DNA of 29,843 nt from a virus, in IMG/VR virus record IMGVR_UViG_3300017757_000081, positions 1-29,843 of that record; one strand, 5' to 3'. Made by a program: the position numbers and the translations under genes. Shown in pieces: positions 22,032 to 29,843 of this stretch (the first letter of the stretch is position 1; every line of letters starts with the position of its first letter). Under the pieces are notes generated by a model. The model was not told where the DNA came from and did not search any database. It worked only from the letters and a program-made list of their open reading frames with translations.

Positions 22032-24061
22032 TGGCATATGAATCTAAAGTAACAAACAAATACTTCGGCACTACATTTGCTGGTGGTGGTAAAGCAAGTG
22101 TGCAAGAAACAGAACTCTCAGGGTTAGTAAAAGCATTAGGTAACTCACTCCCACAATTACAAGAGATGGGCAACCAGTATATAAAAACCCAAGAACAAGA
22201 AGCAGCTACAGAAATAACTAAACTAAATGCACAGGGTAAGAGTACAGAGGAAATCAAAAAGATAATAGACTCAGGTGAGAATGAGGCTTTAAGTAGTATG
22301 TATGCTACAGCTACTAATAATTTGTGGCTAGGTAAACTACAAGCAGCTGAAGATATAAGAACAGCTACATCACAACTTGCTGACTACAATCCTGACGAAC
22401 AAACAATGGATGAGTTTTTAGCTGACCGTATTGGTACAGACTTTAGTAACACAGATAAGTATTATGCTGGTGGGTACGCTTCTGTCTTTAATGAAAAGAA
22501 AGCTCAACTATTATCTAAAGACGCTGAAGAGAGATACAAAAGAGCCTCTACAAAAAAAGTAACAGACTTATCAAACTTTATCCGCACATTTGAAGGTACA
22601 ACAGAAGAAGGTATTAGTTTTCATCAACGTATACCAAGAGATGGTACATACACAAACACACAAATAAATGACGCAACAGTACAAGCTGCTGAGTGGTATC
22701 TTGCTAACGCTGAGACTACAGCAGATATTGATAGAGCAATGAGTTACTTAGAAGCTGATAGAGGAACTGGTAAAAATGGTATGAAACTGGGCTCGTTAAT
22801 ATCAGCTGGTAATCAAAAAGCTATACAAACCTTAATTTCTCTTAAAGCTAAAAGAATATCTATATATAACCGTAATAGAATTATTAGACAACACAACAAA
22901 GAAGACGCAAGAGAAGAGGGTCTAGCAGCTTTATTTAACAAGAATATTACAAAAGACGAACTAATAAAAAATCTAAGTATAGCTGGTGCATTAGATTCCA
23001 CAACAATGAAAACTATTGATTACATTGAGGGAAAACAAACTTACTTTGCTACACCAAAACAAGTAGCAGAATTTAGATTAGGCATAGCTAATGGGCAGTT
23101 TAACTCACAAGCTGATATGTTTGGCTACATGGTAAAAAATGGCATAGCTTATGATTCTAGCTTTGCTACTATTTATAAATCTTCTAGAGAAGGTGAACTA
23201 CCTGTTTATGAAGCAGACCACATATATAGCAAAGGTGTTAGTAACATTATTAACGCTTATGCTGTTAATTTTGAGGGTAAATTTAGCAGAACCAAAGCAG
23301 AAAGCATTAGGCTGTATGTACAAGACGAGATACTAGACAGGCATTATACAGAAGAACCTAAAACTGTCAGTGAGAAAAGAGCCATGATGAGAGAAATCAT
23401 GCAAGAAGTAGAAAAACTTAATGAAACAAAAATGTTTGGTGCGGATAATACTATGGCAGAACCTAAAATTACTTCTGTTCCAGTAAAATCTGAAAGAGAT
23501 TTAACAAAAGAGTTTGAAGAAGATAAACAAGCAGCTGAAGAAATGGAACAAGAGTTTTTAGATGAAGAGTTTGTAGCTGGTGTTACACCAAAATTAATTG
23601 ACGCCCTATCTAAAGACACAAGCAGTCTACGAGATAATAAACCTGTCTTTACAGAAGAAGATAAAACGTTGTTAAGAACAGACGCACAGGATGAAAGAGC
23701 ATTTAGAATAGAACAGTTATATCCTTATATAGCTAAAGAAGTCTCTAATATACTGGGATTCCAAGACCAAGAAAGCCTTAACAGATTTGTAGCAAACACG
23801 TCTCCTGAAGAAATACAACAATTTGTTGAGCTATTAGCAGAAGCTTTTGGTGTAACTACAGACGAAATAAACCAAGCACTAAGTAGTAACTTTGCTGAAT
23901 ATGTTGGATATACACCTACTGACGAAACTAGAACAACAAGAGGTAGGGGTGGAAGAGAAATGACAGACGAAGAAAGACAAGCAAAATTAGAAGAGATTGA
24001 AGAAGAAAATAAAAAGAAAACTAAAGAAAGAAAATCAAAAGCAAAAGGACGTAATAAGTAA
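22031..24061 (+). CDS. Internal virion protein C-like, ejection protein (T7 gp15-like)
   Basis: 676 residues (T7: 747). Opening MAYESKVTNKYFGTTFAGGG and the following LVKALGNSLPQLQEMGNQYI are typical of the podoviral gp15 start (short beta part, then a helix on the core axis). The body is helical and charged, without membrane segments. The C-terminal 40 residues are a strongly charged coil (MTDEERQAKLEEIEEENKKK and then KERKSKAKGR). In T7, gp15 and gp16 form the periplasmic tunnel and motor for DNA entry. Position 5' of the gp16-like gene and TAATG overlaps on both sides support the call. Confidence 0.83.
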   Translation: MAYESKVTNKYFGTTFAGGGKASVQETELSGLVKALGNSLPQLQEMGNQYIKTQEQEAATEITKLNAQGKSTEEIKKIIDSGENEALSSMYATATNNLWLGKLQAAEDIRTATSQLADYNPDEQTMDEFLADRIGTDFSNTDKYYAGGYASVFNEKKAQLLSKDAEERYKRASTKKVTDLSNFIRTFEGTTEEGISFHQRIPRDGTYTNTQINDATVQAAEWYLANAETTADIDRAMSYLEADRGTGKNGMKLGSLISAGNQKAIQTLISLKAKRISIYNRNRIIRQHNKEDAREEGLAALFNKNITKDELIKNLSIAGALDSTTMKTIDYIEGKQTYFATPKQVAEFRLGIANGQFNSQADMFGYMVKNGIAYDSSFATIYKSSREGELPVYEADHIYSKGVSNIINAYAVNFEGKFSRTKAESIRLYVQDEILDRHYTEEPKTVSEKRAMMREIMQEVEKLNETKMFGADNTMAEPKITSVPVKSERDLTKEFEEDKQAAEEMEQEFLDEEFVAGVTPKLIDALSKDTSSLRDNKPVFTEEDKTLLRTDAQDERAFRIEQLYPYIAKEVSNILGFQDQESLNRFVANTSPEEIQQFVELLAEAFGVTTDEINQALSSNFAEYVGYTPTDETRTTRGRGGREMTDEERQAKLEEIEEENKKKTKERKSKAKGRNK

Positions 24062-27000
24062 TGCAAAATCTTAAACGTGAATTAGAAAGAAAAGAACAAG
24101 GTTTACCTGAAACTTCAAGGGACGCTGATGAAAGACGTCGTACTGCCGCTGAGACTCGTAAGAGTGTATCGCTAAATAAAAACTTAAATAAACCTGAAGA
24201 CCAGTTTGCAGCTTTACAAGAACTGACAACTGAAAAGTTTATTACTACAGCTAGAAGCTATTATAACCACAGAGAAGAAACCAATAAGTATGATGGCATG
24301 GATGAAGCTGATATATTAGAAAAGTTTTATGATGATAGAACATGGGGTAATTACAACACAGGTTCTATGGCAGCTGATGTTCTGTATACAGGAACAGAAG
24401 ATGATGAAGAAAGGTTACAACAGTTTGCATACTTACAACAAACTTATTCTCGTTTACCATCATTTTGGAATGACCCTAACAGAACCTTTGGTCGCTGGAT
24501 AATGGACGCTGGTGCAGCTATGTTATTAGACCCTGTTAACTTTGTAGGTCTTGGGGTTGGTAAAGTAGTAGCTAAAGAATCTTTTAGTCTAGTACTGAAA
24601 CAGAAGTTAGCTGGTAAGATGGCTAAAGAAGTAGAAGAAGATATTATAAACAACATAGCTAAACAAGCTAAAGAAGAAGCTTTAGGTAAAGCTGTTAAGA
24701 AAGGTGCATTATATGAAGGATTAGTAGCTGGTGCTATTACAGGTGCACAAGACGGTTTACTACAAACTTCTGCTATAAATACAGGCGTACAAGATAACTA
24801 CGACTTATCACAAATGGCAATTAACGCTGCCGCTGGTGGTGCTTTTGGCACATTGTTTGGTGCTGCTGGTTCAGCTTTTTCGTTTAAATTAACAAACAAT
24901 CAAATGAGAAAACGTGCTATTAGACAACTAGAGGACATACATAAATATGGTATTGAAACTACCAACGGCTCTCTTTTGTTTAATGATTTATTAACTGTAA
25001 AGAGAACAGACCAGCTTTACAAAAATATGAGTAAACAACAAAAGCAAGAACTAAAACAACTAAAAGAAAACACTTTAGATTTAGAAGCTGATGTTGACAC
25101 TACTATAGAAACACTAAGAAAGACACCTCAGACAGGCAGAGGCAAACCACCTGAAGAAACATTTAACTATGACAGAATAGACAATGCTGAAGCTGTAGAA
25201 TTTTTAATGGCTTACACAAGAAAAATAAGAGATAACTTAGAACAAGATTCTGTTTCATTAGAACAAATGAGAAAAGACGCTGCTGAAAAAGGATTAGACC
25301 CTGAGAATGTTTTAAAACAAGGTAAAAACATAGCAGAGTATAGAGATTTATATGCTGACATAATTGCACATAGAGAACTGATGGTTAAAGAATCAGCAGC
25401 TATAAGACAGCTAGCACAGAAGTTATATAGAGAAGACCTTACACCAGCTGATAAAACTAAGATTAAAGATGAGATAGCTAAGCGTGAAGAGATAATTGAT
25501 ATTATTATTAAGAATCAAAAAGAAGGGCAAACAAACGTAGCTAGAGGTCTTACTTCTTACAATACAAAAGTTACAGGTGAACAACGTGCTATCTTAGAAG
25601 CACAGCCTACAGACCCTAAAATGAAAAAGCTAAAGAAAGATGACCCTGAAGAGTATTACAAAAAGATAGCATTGTTGGATGATGATGACCAAGTAATAAG
25701 GGCGTTAACAGATGTCAAAGAATTTGATAGCTGGGACTTAGCAGCTGAATATGTTAACAACAACTTACTATCTTCTCCTGATACTCACATACTCAACATA
25801 ACGTCAGGGCTGACACAAGCTGTGTGGAAACCTTTTATAATGACACTACGTGCAGTTAACTTATCTTTAGTAGATAGACAGCGTTCAGCAAGTCTAGCTA
25901 GAGAGTCAATGAACACTTTGATACAACAGATGGTCTACACTAAGTTTGCCTTAGGTAGAATGGCTCAAGGGTTTCTTAAGGGTCGTCCTATATTAGATAA
26001 GCGACAACTGAAAGTAGACAACAATATACAACAAGGTAATTTACAGCGTTGGTTAAATGCGTCAGCTGAGATACTAACTGAACCTTTAGGTAGGACAGGT
26101 AGATTAATGCAACAGTATTTAGTAGAACCAACAACAGCAGTAATGACTTCACCTTTACGTGTATTAAGTGCTGGTGATGAATTTTTAAAGTCTATGTTCT
26201 TTAGAGGAAGAATGGCTGCTCAGATACATGAGTTAATATTAAAAGACCACCCTGATATTGTTAGCAATAAGTTTATAGCACCATTAAAAGCAAAAGGTAA
26301 ATATGCTGACAAATTTAAAGAGTATGAAAGGTTATACTACAATGACAAAGGGGAAGCTATAGATGTCAATGATTTACTACCTGAAGAAAAAGCTAAGCTT
26401 AGAACAGAAGATACAGCAGCTTACAACACTCCACTAAGGTATGCACAAGAAGGTTCATACACACAATCAGCTGAAGTCAAAGATGTTATCACAGGCGGTT
26501 CAGCACCATATAACATAACTAAAGAAGTACTTAACATCACTGGTAGAAACAAATGGATGAGAGTATTTGGCTTACACTTTATTAATACACCATCTAACTT
26601 AATACGTTGGAACATGCAGCATTTACCCCTACTAGGTAGATATCAAATAGAAATGCGTCAACTATTAAGAATGAAAGATGGAAGTGTTTATAACCCACTA
26701 AAACATTCAATCAAAGACGCAGTAGACCCTGAAGCAGCAGCAGAAGCAAACGCTAGGATACAAGCTGGGTGGTTAGTGTGGACAGCTGCAATGTATGCAG
26801 CAATGGAAGGTAAAGTTACTGGTGGTGGTTCTAGAGACTTCAGAGAAAACCAAGAACGTAAAAAAGCTACAGGATGGCAAGAATATTCTTACAGAAAACC
26901 TGACGGTAGTTATGTTTCTTTTAATAGATTAGACCCATTAGCTATGCCTTTTGGTATAGCAGCAGATGTATTAGACATAGTAGAAGACTACATGGCTGTT

Positions 27001-27918
27001 CACCCTGAGTTACCTGATTATATAGAATCACCATTAATAGAAGCAAGTATGGCTGGTATTACAGCAATGGTACGTAATATGACATCTAAGTTTTATACAC
27101 AAAACATAATAGAAACAGCTAACGGTTTATTAAGTGATGACTTCATACGCATGAACGCACCTGATAGATTCTTCTCAGGATGGGCTGCTAGAGGCATATA
27201 CAAAGCTACACCACTGTCAGGAACATTGAGATATGCTAATAGAATAGGTGATGAGTACAACAAAGAATTGTTTACATTTACAGATAGAATGAAACGACTA
27301 GACCCATTAGGCAGTGATTTCTCTTATCTAACTGATGAACCTGTTGACCCTATAATGCCTCAAAGAGATATGTTTGGTGCTAAAACACCTAGAAACAAAG
27401 GCTGGTTATTTGGTATAGAAGTTACTTCTTCACCATTTGCGTGGACTAAATGGAACAGTAAAGAGGTATCTAACTTCTTTAGAGACAGAGAGTTTACTTA
27501 CTCAAAACCAGCACATAAATTTAAAGGAACAAAGCTAGACCTTAGATTAGTAAGAGACCCTAACACTAGACAGACAGCATATGATTATATGTTAGAACGC
27601 AAAGGTTCTTACAAAGATTATTCTCATAAAGGCAAATCTGACTTATCACTAAAACAATATATAGAAGAACTTATAAAAGATAAAAACAGTGCTCTTTATG
27701 ATTTACCTACAAAAGAATATACGCTTAAAGATTATCAACAAGACTTTATTCTAAGTATAGTTAAACAAGCAGAAAGAAGAGCGTGGATAGATACACGTCA
27801 AAAATTCCCTGTTATAGATGAAACACTTTATAACATAAAAATGTTTGAAATGAAGGGTTTTGAAGATTATAGAAATCAAAAAGAATACATAGACAACATA
27901 TTCGACATAGAGGACTAA
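24061..27918 (+). CDS. Internal virion protein D-like, large ejection protein (T7 gp16-like)
   Basis: 1285 residues (T7: 1318), the largest gene here and in the place of gene 16. It has a charged N-terminus (RELERKEQGLPETSRDADER), then a region with hydrophobic Gly/Ala-rich stretches (FGRWIMDAGAAMLLDPVNFV at about 140-160; MAINAAAGGAFGTLFGAAGS at about 252-271) that could insert into membrane, a charged helical middle, and a C-terminal half with WLVWTAAMYAAMEGKVTGGG. T7 gp16 starts with a lytic transglycosylase domain; I see no such domain here (no catalytic Glu block, no G-L-M-Q motif). Role by analogy: inner-membrane part of the DNA ejection channel. The TAA stop is the start of promoter P5. 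Confidence 0.85.
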   Translation: MQNLKRELERKEQGLPETSRDADERRRTAAETRKSVSLNKNLNKPEDQFAALQELTTEKFITTARSYYNHREETNKYDGMDEADILEKFYDDRTWGNYNTGSMAADVLYTGTEDDEERLQQFAYLQQTYSRLPSFWNDPNRTFGRWIMDAGAAMLLDPVNFVGLGVGKVVAKESFSLVLKQKLAGKMAKEVEEDIINNIAKQAKEEALGKAVKKGALYEGLVAGAITGAQDGLLQTSAINTGVQDNYDLSQMAINAAAGGAFGTLFGAAGSAFSFKLTNNQMRKRAIRQLEDIHKYGIETTNGSLLFNDLLTVKRTDQLYKNMSKQQKQELKQLKENTLDLEADVDTTIETLRKTPQTGRGKPPEETFNYDRIDNAEAVEFLMAYTRKIRDNLEQDSVSLEQMRKDAAEKGLDPENVLKQGKNIAEYRDLYADIIAHRELMVKESAAIRQLAQKLYREDLTPADKTKIKDEIAKREEIIDIIIKNQKEGQTNVARGLTSYNTKVTGEQRAILEAQPTDPKMKKLKKDDPEEYYKKIALLDDDDQVIRALTDVKEFDSWDLAAEYVNNNLLSSPDTHILNITSGLTQAVWKPFIMTLRAVNLSLVDRQRSASLARESMNTLIQQMVYTKFALGRMAQGFLKGRPILDKRQLKVDNNIQQGNLQRWLNASAEILTEPLGRTGRLMQQYLVEPTTAVMTSPLRVLSAGDEFLKSMFFRGRMAAQIHELILKDHPDIVSNKFIAPLKAKGKYADKFKEYERLYYNDKGEAIDVNDLLPEEKAKLRTEDTAAYNTPLRYAQEGSYTQSAEVKDVITGGSAPYNITKEVLNITGRNKWMRVFGLHFINTPSNLIRWNMQHLPLLGRYQIEMRQLLRMKDGSVYNPLKHSIKDAVDPEAAAEANARIQAGWLVWTAAMYAAMEGKVTGGGSRDFRENQERKKATGWQEYSYRKPDGSYVSFNRLDPLAMPFGIAADVLDIVEDYMAVHPELPDYIESPLIEASMAGITAMVRNMTSKFYTQNIIETANGLLSDDFIRMNAPDRFFSGWAARGIYKATPLSGTLRYANRIGDEYNKELFTFTDRMKRLDPLGSDFSYLTDEPVDPIMPQRDMFGAKTPRNKGWLFGIEVTSSPFAWTKWNSKEVSNFFRDREFTYSKPAHKFKGTKLDLRLVRDPNTRQTAYDYMLERKGSYKDYSHKGKSDLSLKQYIEELIKDKNSALYDLPTKEYTLKDYQQDFILSIVKQAERRAWIDTRQKFPVIDETLYNIKMFEMKGFEDYRNQKEYIDNIFDIED

Positions 27919-27932
27919 AGTCCCCGTCTTAG
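27916..27932 (+). promoter_or_regulatory. Phage RNA polymerase promoter P5 (before the tail fibre gene)
   Basis: TAAAGTCCCCGTCTTAG, with two departures from the TTATAG box. Its first three bases are the stop codon of the gp16-like gene. Predicted +1 G27932, giving a leader of about 29 bases with an AGAGAG ribosome site. It has the place of T7 promoter phi-17, before the fibre gene. Confidence 0.7.
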
Positions 27933-27960
27933 ATAATAGATACTAGAGAGAAACATACAC

Positions 27961-29622
27961 ATGGCAAACAGTTTTGTAAGATATACAGGCAATGGCAGTA
28001 CCACTGCATACGCTGTACCTTTCAGCTATAGAGCACAAAGTGACATTACTGTTACCATTGGTGGCTCAGCGACTACAGCATTCGCATGGAATGGTGCGGG
28101 TACACAAATTACCTTTGACTCAGCACCAGCAAATGCGGCTGCAATAGAGATTAGAAGAACAACAAGTCAAGGGACTAAGCTAGTAGACTATGCGTCAGGC
28201 TCAGTACTGACAGAGACAGTCTTAGATACAGATAGTGACCAAGCATTCTTTATGGCTCAAGAGGCTATTGATGATGCTGATGATGTTATCAAGATAGAAA
28301 ATACTACATTCCAATGGGATGCCACATCTAAAAGAATGATTAATGTGACTGACCCTACAGGGGCTCAGGACGCAGCTACTAAGAATTACGTAGACACAGC
28401 GTCTACATCACAAGTAAACCAAGCAGCTACAAGTGCAACTGCGGCAGCAGCTTCTGCTACAGCGGCGGCTTCATCTGCATCCAGTGCATCCACATCTGCA
28501 TCCACAGCTACAACTCAAGCTTCGACTGCGACAACACAGGCTTCAACAGCGACTACCCAAGCTTCTACAGCGACAACTAAAGCTTCAGAGGCTGCAACGT
28601 CTGCTACGGCAGCTGCGTCGTCAGCTTCAAGTGCATCAACAAGTGCGTCCACAGCTACAACTCAGGCTTCAACTGCGACAACTAAAGCTTCAGAAGCATC
28701 TAGCTCAGCGTCAGCTGCGGCTACCTCTGCGGCTAGTGCGGCAACTTCACTAGATAACTTTGATGATACGTACTTAGGTGCTAAATCATCTGACCCATCT
28801 GTAGACAATGATGGTGATACTTTACAAACAGGTGCATTATATTTTAATTCATCTACTAATCAGATTAAATATTGGGATGGTTCATCATGGACTGGTATTG
28901 GTGTAAACACAGACATTCAAGTTAAGGTATCAGCTAATGATACAACTGCTGGTTATCTAAACGGTAAACTAGTAGCGGGTTCAGGTATTACATTATCTGA
29001 AACTAATGATGGTGGTAATGAAACTCTATCTATAGGTGGAGCAACACTGCCAACAATAACAGGTATTTCACCTACAGTAGCCTCTAACAGTGCTACAGAC
29101 ATTGTTATTACAGGCACTAACTTTGTTATTACACCTAATGTTGAACTAATAAATTCTAGTGGTGCTATCTTTTACCCTAATACAATAGTAAGAAACAGTG
29201 CTACTCAGGTAACAATCAATGTAACTTTAGGTACAGATGGTACTTACTTTATTAGGTTAGAAAACCCTGATGGTGGAGCTGTAAGAACAAGCACAGCTTT
29301 ATTAAACATTTCTGACGCTCCAACATTTAGCACAGCTGCGGGTTCTATTGGACAATTAGCTGCGGGCGGTAGTACCGCTTTTGCTGTAGCGGGCAGCTCA
29401 GATTCAACTGTTGCATACAGTATAACTAGTGGTGCATTACCGTCAGGTTATTCCCTTAACACTAGTACAGGAGCTATAACAGGCACAGAAAATGGTAATC
29501 CTACACAGGAAACAACATATAACTTCACAATTACTTTGACAGATGCAGAATCTCAGACAAGCTCAAGAGCGTTTAGCATTACTGTTACAGTAGGAATGAA
29601 TAATTCAGGACAATTTAACTAA
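27961..29622 (+). CDS. Tail fibre protein (T7 gp17-like N-terminus, repeat stalk, two Ig-like domains)
   Basis: 553 residues. Residues 1 to about 148 are the T7-type tail-binding domain: FVRYTGNGSTTAYAVPFSYR, then EIRRTTSQG and the VTDPTGAQDAATKNYVD block that usually joins it to the stalk. Residues about 149-262 are an Ala/Ser/Thr stalk with heptads of the type ASTATTQ. Residues about 285-312 (ALYFNSSTNQIKYWDGSSWT) are a short beta motif seen in many marine phage fibres. About 365-450 is an IPT/TIG-like domain (ITGISPTVASNSATDIVITG), and 454-548 a putative Ig domain of He_PIG type (SGALPSGYSLNTSTGAITGT). There is no receptor-binding tip of T7 type; the next gene may supply it. Ends in a TAATG overlap. 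Confidence 0.9.
   Translation: MANSFVRYTGNGSTTAYAVPFSYRAQSDITVTIGGSATTAFAWNGAGTQITFDSAPANAAAIEIRRTTSQGTKLVDYASGSVLTETVLDTDSDQAFFMAQEAIDDADDVIKIENTTFQWDATSKRMINVTDPTGAQDAATKNYVDTASTSQVNQAATSATAAAASATAAASSASSASTSASTATTQASTATTQASTATTQASTATTKASEAATSATAAASSASSASTSASTATTQASTATTKASEASSSASAAATSAASAATSLDNFDDTYLGAKSSDPSVDNDGDTLQTGALYFNSSTNQIKYWDGSSWTGIGVNTDIQVKVSANDTTAGYLNGKLVAGSGITLSETNDGGNETLSIGGATLPTITGISPTVASNSATDIVITGTNFVITPNVELINSSGAIFYPNTIVRNSATQVTINVTLGTDGTYFIRLENPDGGAVRTSTALLNISDAPTFSTAAGSIGQLAAGGSTAFAVAGSSDSTVAYSITSGALPSGYSLNTSTGAITGTENGNPTQETTYNFTITLTDAESQTSSRAFSITVTVGMNNSGQFN
28408..28746 (+). repeat. Degenerate 21-base repeats coding for the fibre stalk
   Basis: Seven-residue units (ASTATTQ, ASTATTK, ASEAATS and variants) repeat through the stalk. 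A larger block, running from SSASSASTSASTATTQ to ASTATTKASEA, occurs twice (about 28467-28590 and 28617-28696), the first copy with two extra ASTATTQ heptads. The copies are much closer in protein than in DNA, since synonymous codons differ. Base composition is richer in G and C than in the flanking coding sequence. Confidence 0.85.
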
Positions 29623-29843
29623 TGGCTAATTCATATTTAAGTAAAACACCAAATGCAAGTAACAGAAAAACTTATACAATTAGTTTATGGTTAAAGAGAA
29701 GTGCTTTAGGTGTTAGCTCTCCTTATCAAGCACACCCAATATTTACTGCTTACGAAAGTCCTTTTACATCGAGTAGTGGAGAAATACTTTTGCATTTTGA
29801 TGGTGATGATACTTTGCATTTTAGACAATGGAACGGCAGTTCT
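29622..29843 (+). CDS. 5' part of a second probable adhesion protein (LamG/ConA-like start, partial)
   Basis: Starts in a TAATG overlap with the fibre gene and stays open to the window end (74 codons). It begins MANSYLSKTPNASNRKTYTI followed by SLWLKRS, and later shows ILLHFDGDDTLHFRQWNGSS. This is the beta-strand pattern of laminin-G/concanavalin-type carbohydrate-binding domains (T-x-S-x-W-x-K near the start) seen in marine phage tail proteins. Role by context: a fibre tip or accessory fibre binding a host surface sugar. The rest of the gene is outside the window, so length and full domain content are unknown. Confidence 0.75.
   Translation, partial: MANSYLSKTPNASNRKTYTISLWLKRSALGVSSPYQAHPIFTAYESPFTSSSGEILLHFDGDDTLHFRQWNGSS

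Noticed and set aside
28433-28753. A 106-residue Gln/Leu/Arg-rich open frame over the fibre stalk
   Set aside because: It is the shadow of the GC-rich repeats in another frame, with a protein composition of only a few residue types and no ribosome site.
1-29843. tRNA genes, CRISPR arrays, insertion sequences, integrase or attachment site
   Set aside because: I looked for cloverleaf-like blocks, regular spacer repeats, transposase-like frames and a tyrosine-recombinase motif and saw none in this window.

Overview
The window is about 30 kb of a T7-like podovirus (Autographiviridae type) genome. All recognisable genes lie on the + strand, in T7 order: single-subunit RNA polymerase, ssDNA-binding protein, endonuclease I, lysozyme-like protein, primase-helicase, DNA polymerase, 5'-3' exonuclease, then portal, scaffold, capsid, tail tubular A and B, four internal-virion/ejection proteins and tail fibre. 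AT-rich sequence, a phage ribonucleotide reductase pair, a DUF3310 gene and several small genes of marine type suggest a marine podovirus. My best guess is a pelagiphage-like (SAR11) or cyanopodovirus relative. No photosynthesis gene is seen, so I lean to a heterotroph host; this is inference from gene content, not a database match. Both window edges cut genes, and no terminase, holin, spanin or integrase is visible.

Layout. (1) 1-906: end of an unknown gene and two small unknown genes. (2) 904-5137: promoter, RNA polymerase, promoter, SSB, endonuclease I, lysozyme-like protein and a ribbon-helix-helix protein. (3) 5138-13057: promoter, primase-helicase, three small genes (one a PD-(D/E)XK nuclease), DNA polymerase, exonuclease, DUF3310 and class I ribonucleotide reductase. 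(4) 13055-17837: promoter, a small unknown gene, three tandem Met-Cys proteins, portal, scaffold, two Lys/Arg-rich miniproteins and capsid, closed by an intrinsic terminator. (5) 17849-27918: tail tubes and internal virion proteins. (6) 27916-29843: promoter, tail fibre, and the start of a probable second adhesion protein.

Regulation. A private promoter family can be read directly: TAAAGTNCCCNTTATAG, five intergenic copies (904, 3460, 5138, 13055, 27916) plus a near-perfect copy inside the exonuclease gene (9708). It has the length and the TATAG end of T7 promoters, so it is presumably read by the RNA polymerase encoded at 1011-3458. The intergenic copies overlap or touch the stop codon of the gene before, and two have the ribosome-binding site within the first bases of the transcript. 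Ten gene junctions use a TAATG stop/start overlap.

Most interesting points: the lysozyme-like protein has Cys where T7 lysozyme has its first zinc His, Phe in place of the catalytic Tyr, and eight cysteines; three tandem small virion-type proteins share a Met-Cys start and a GLNI-type C-terminus; two basic miniproteins sit between scaffold and capsid; the DNA polymerase has a much reduced thioredoxin-binding loop; and there is an internal promoter candidate ahead of the nucleotide-metabolism genes.
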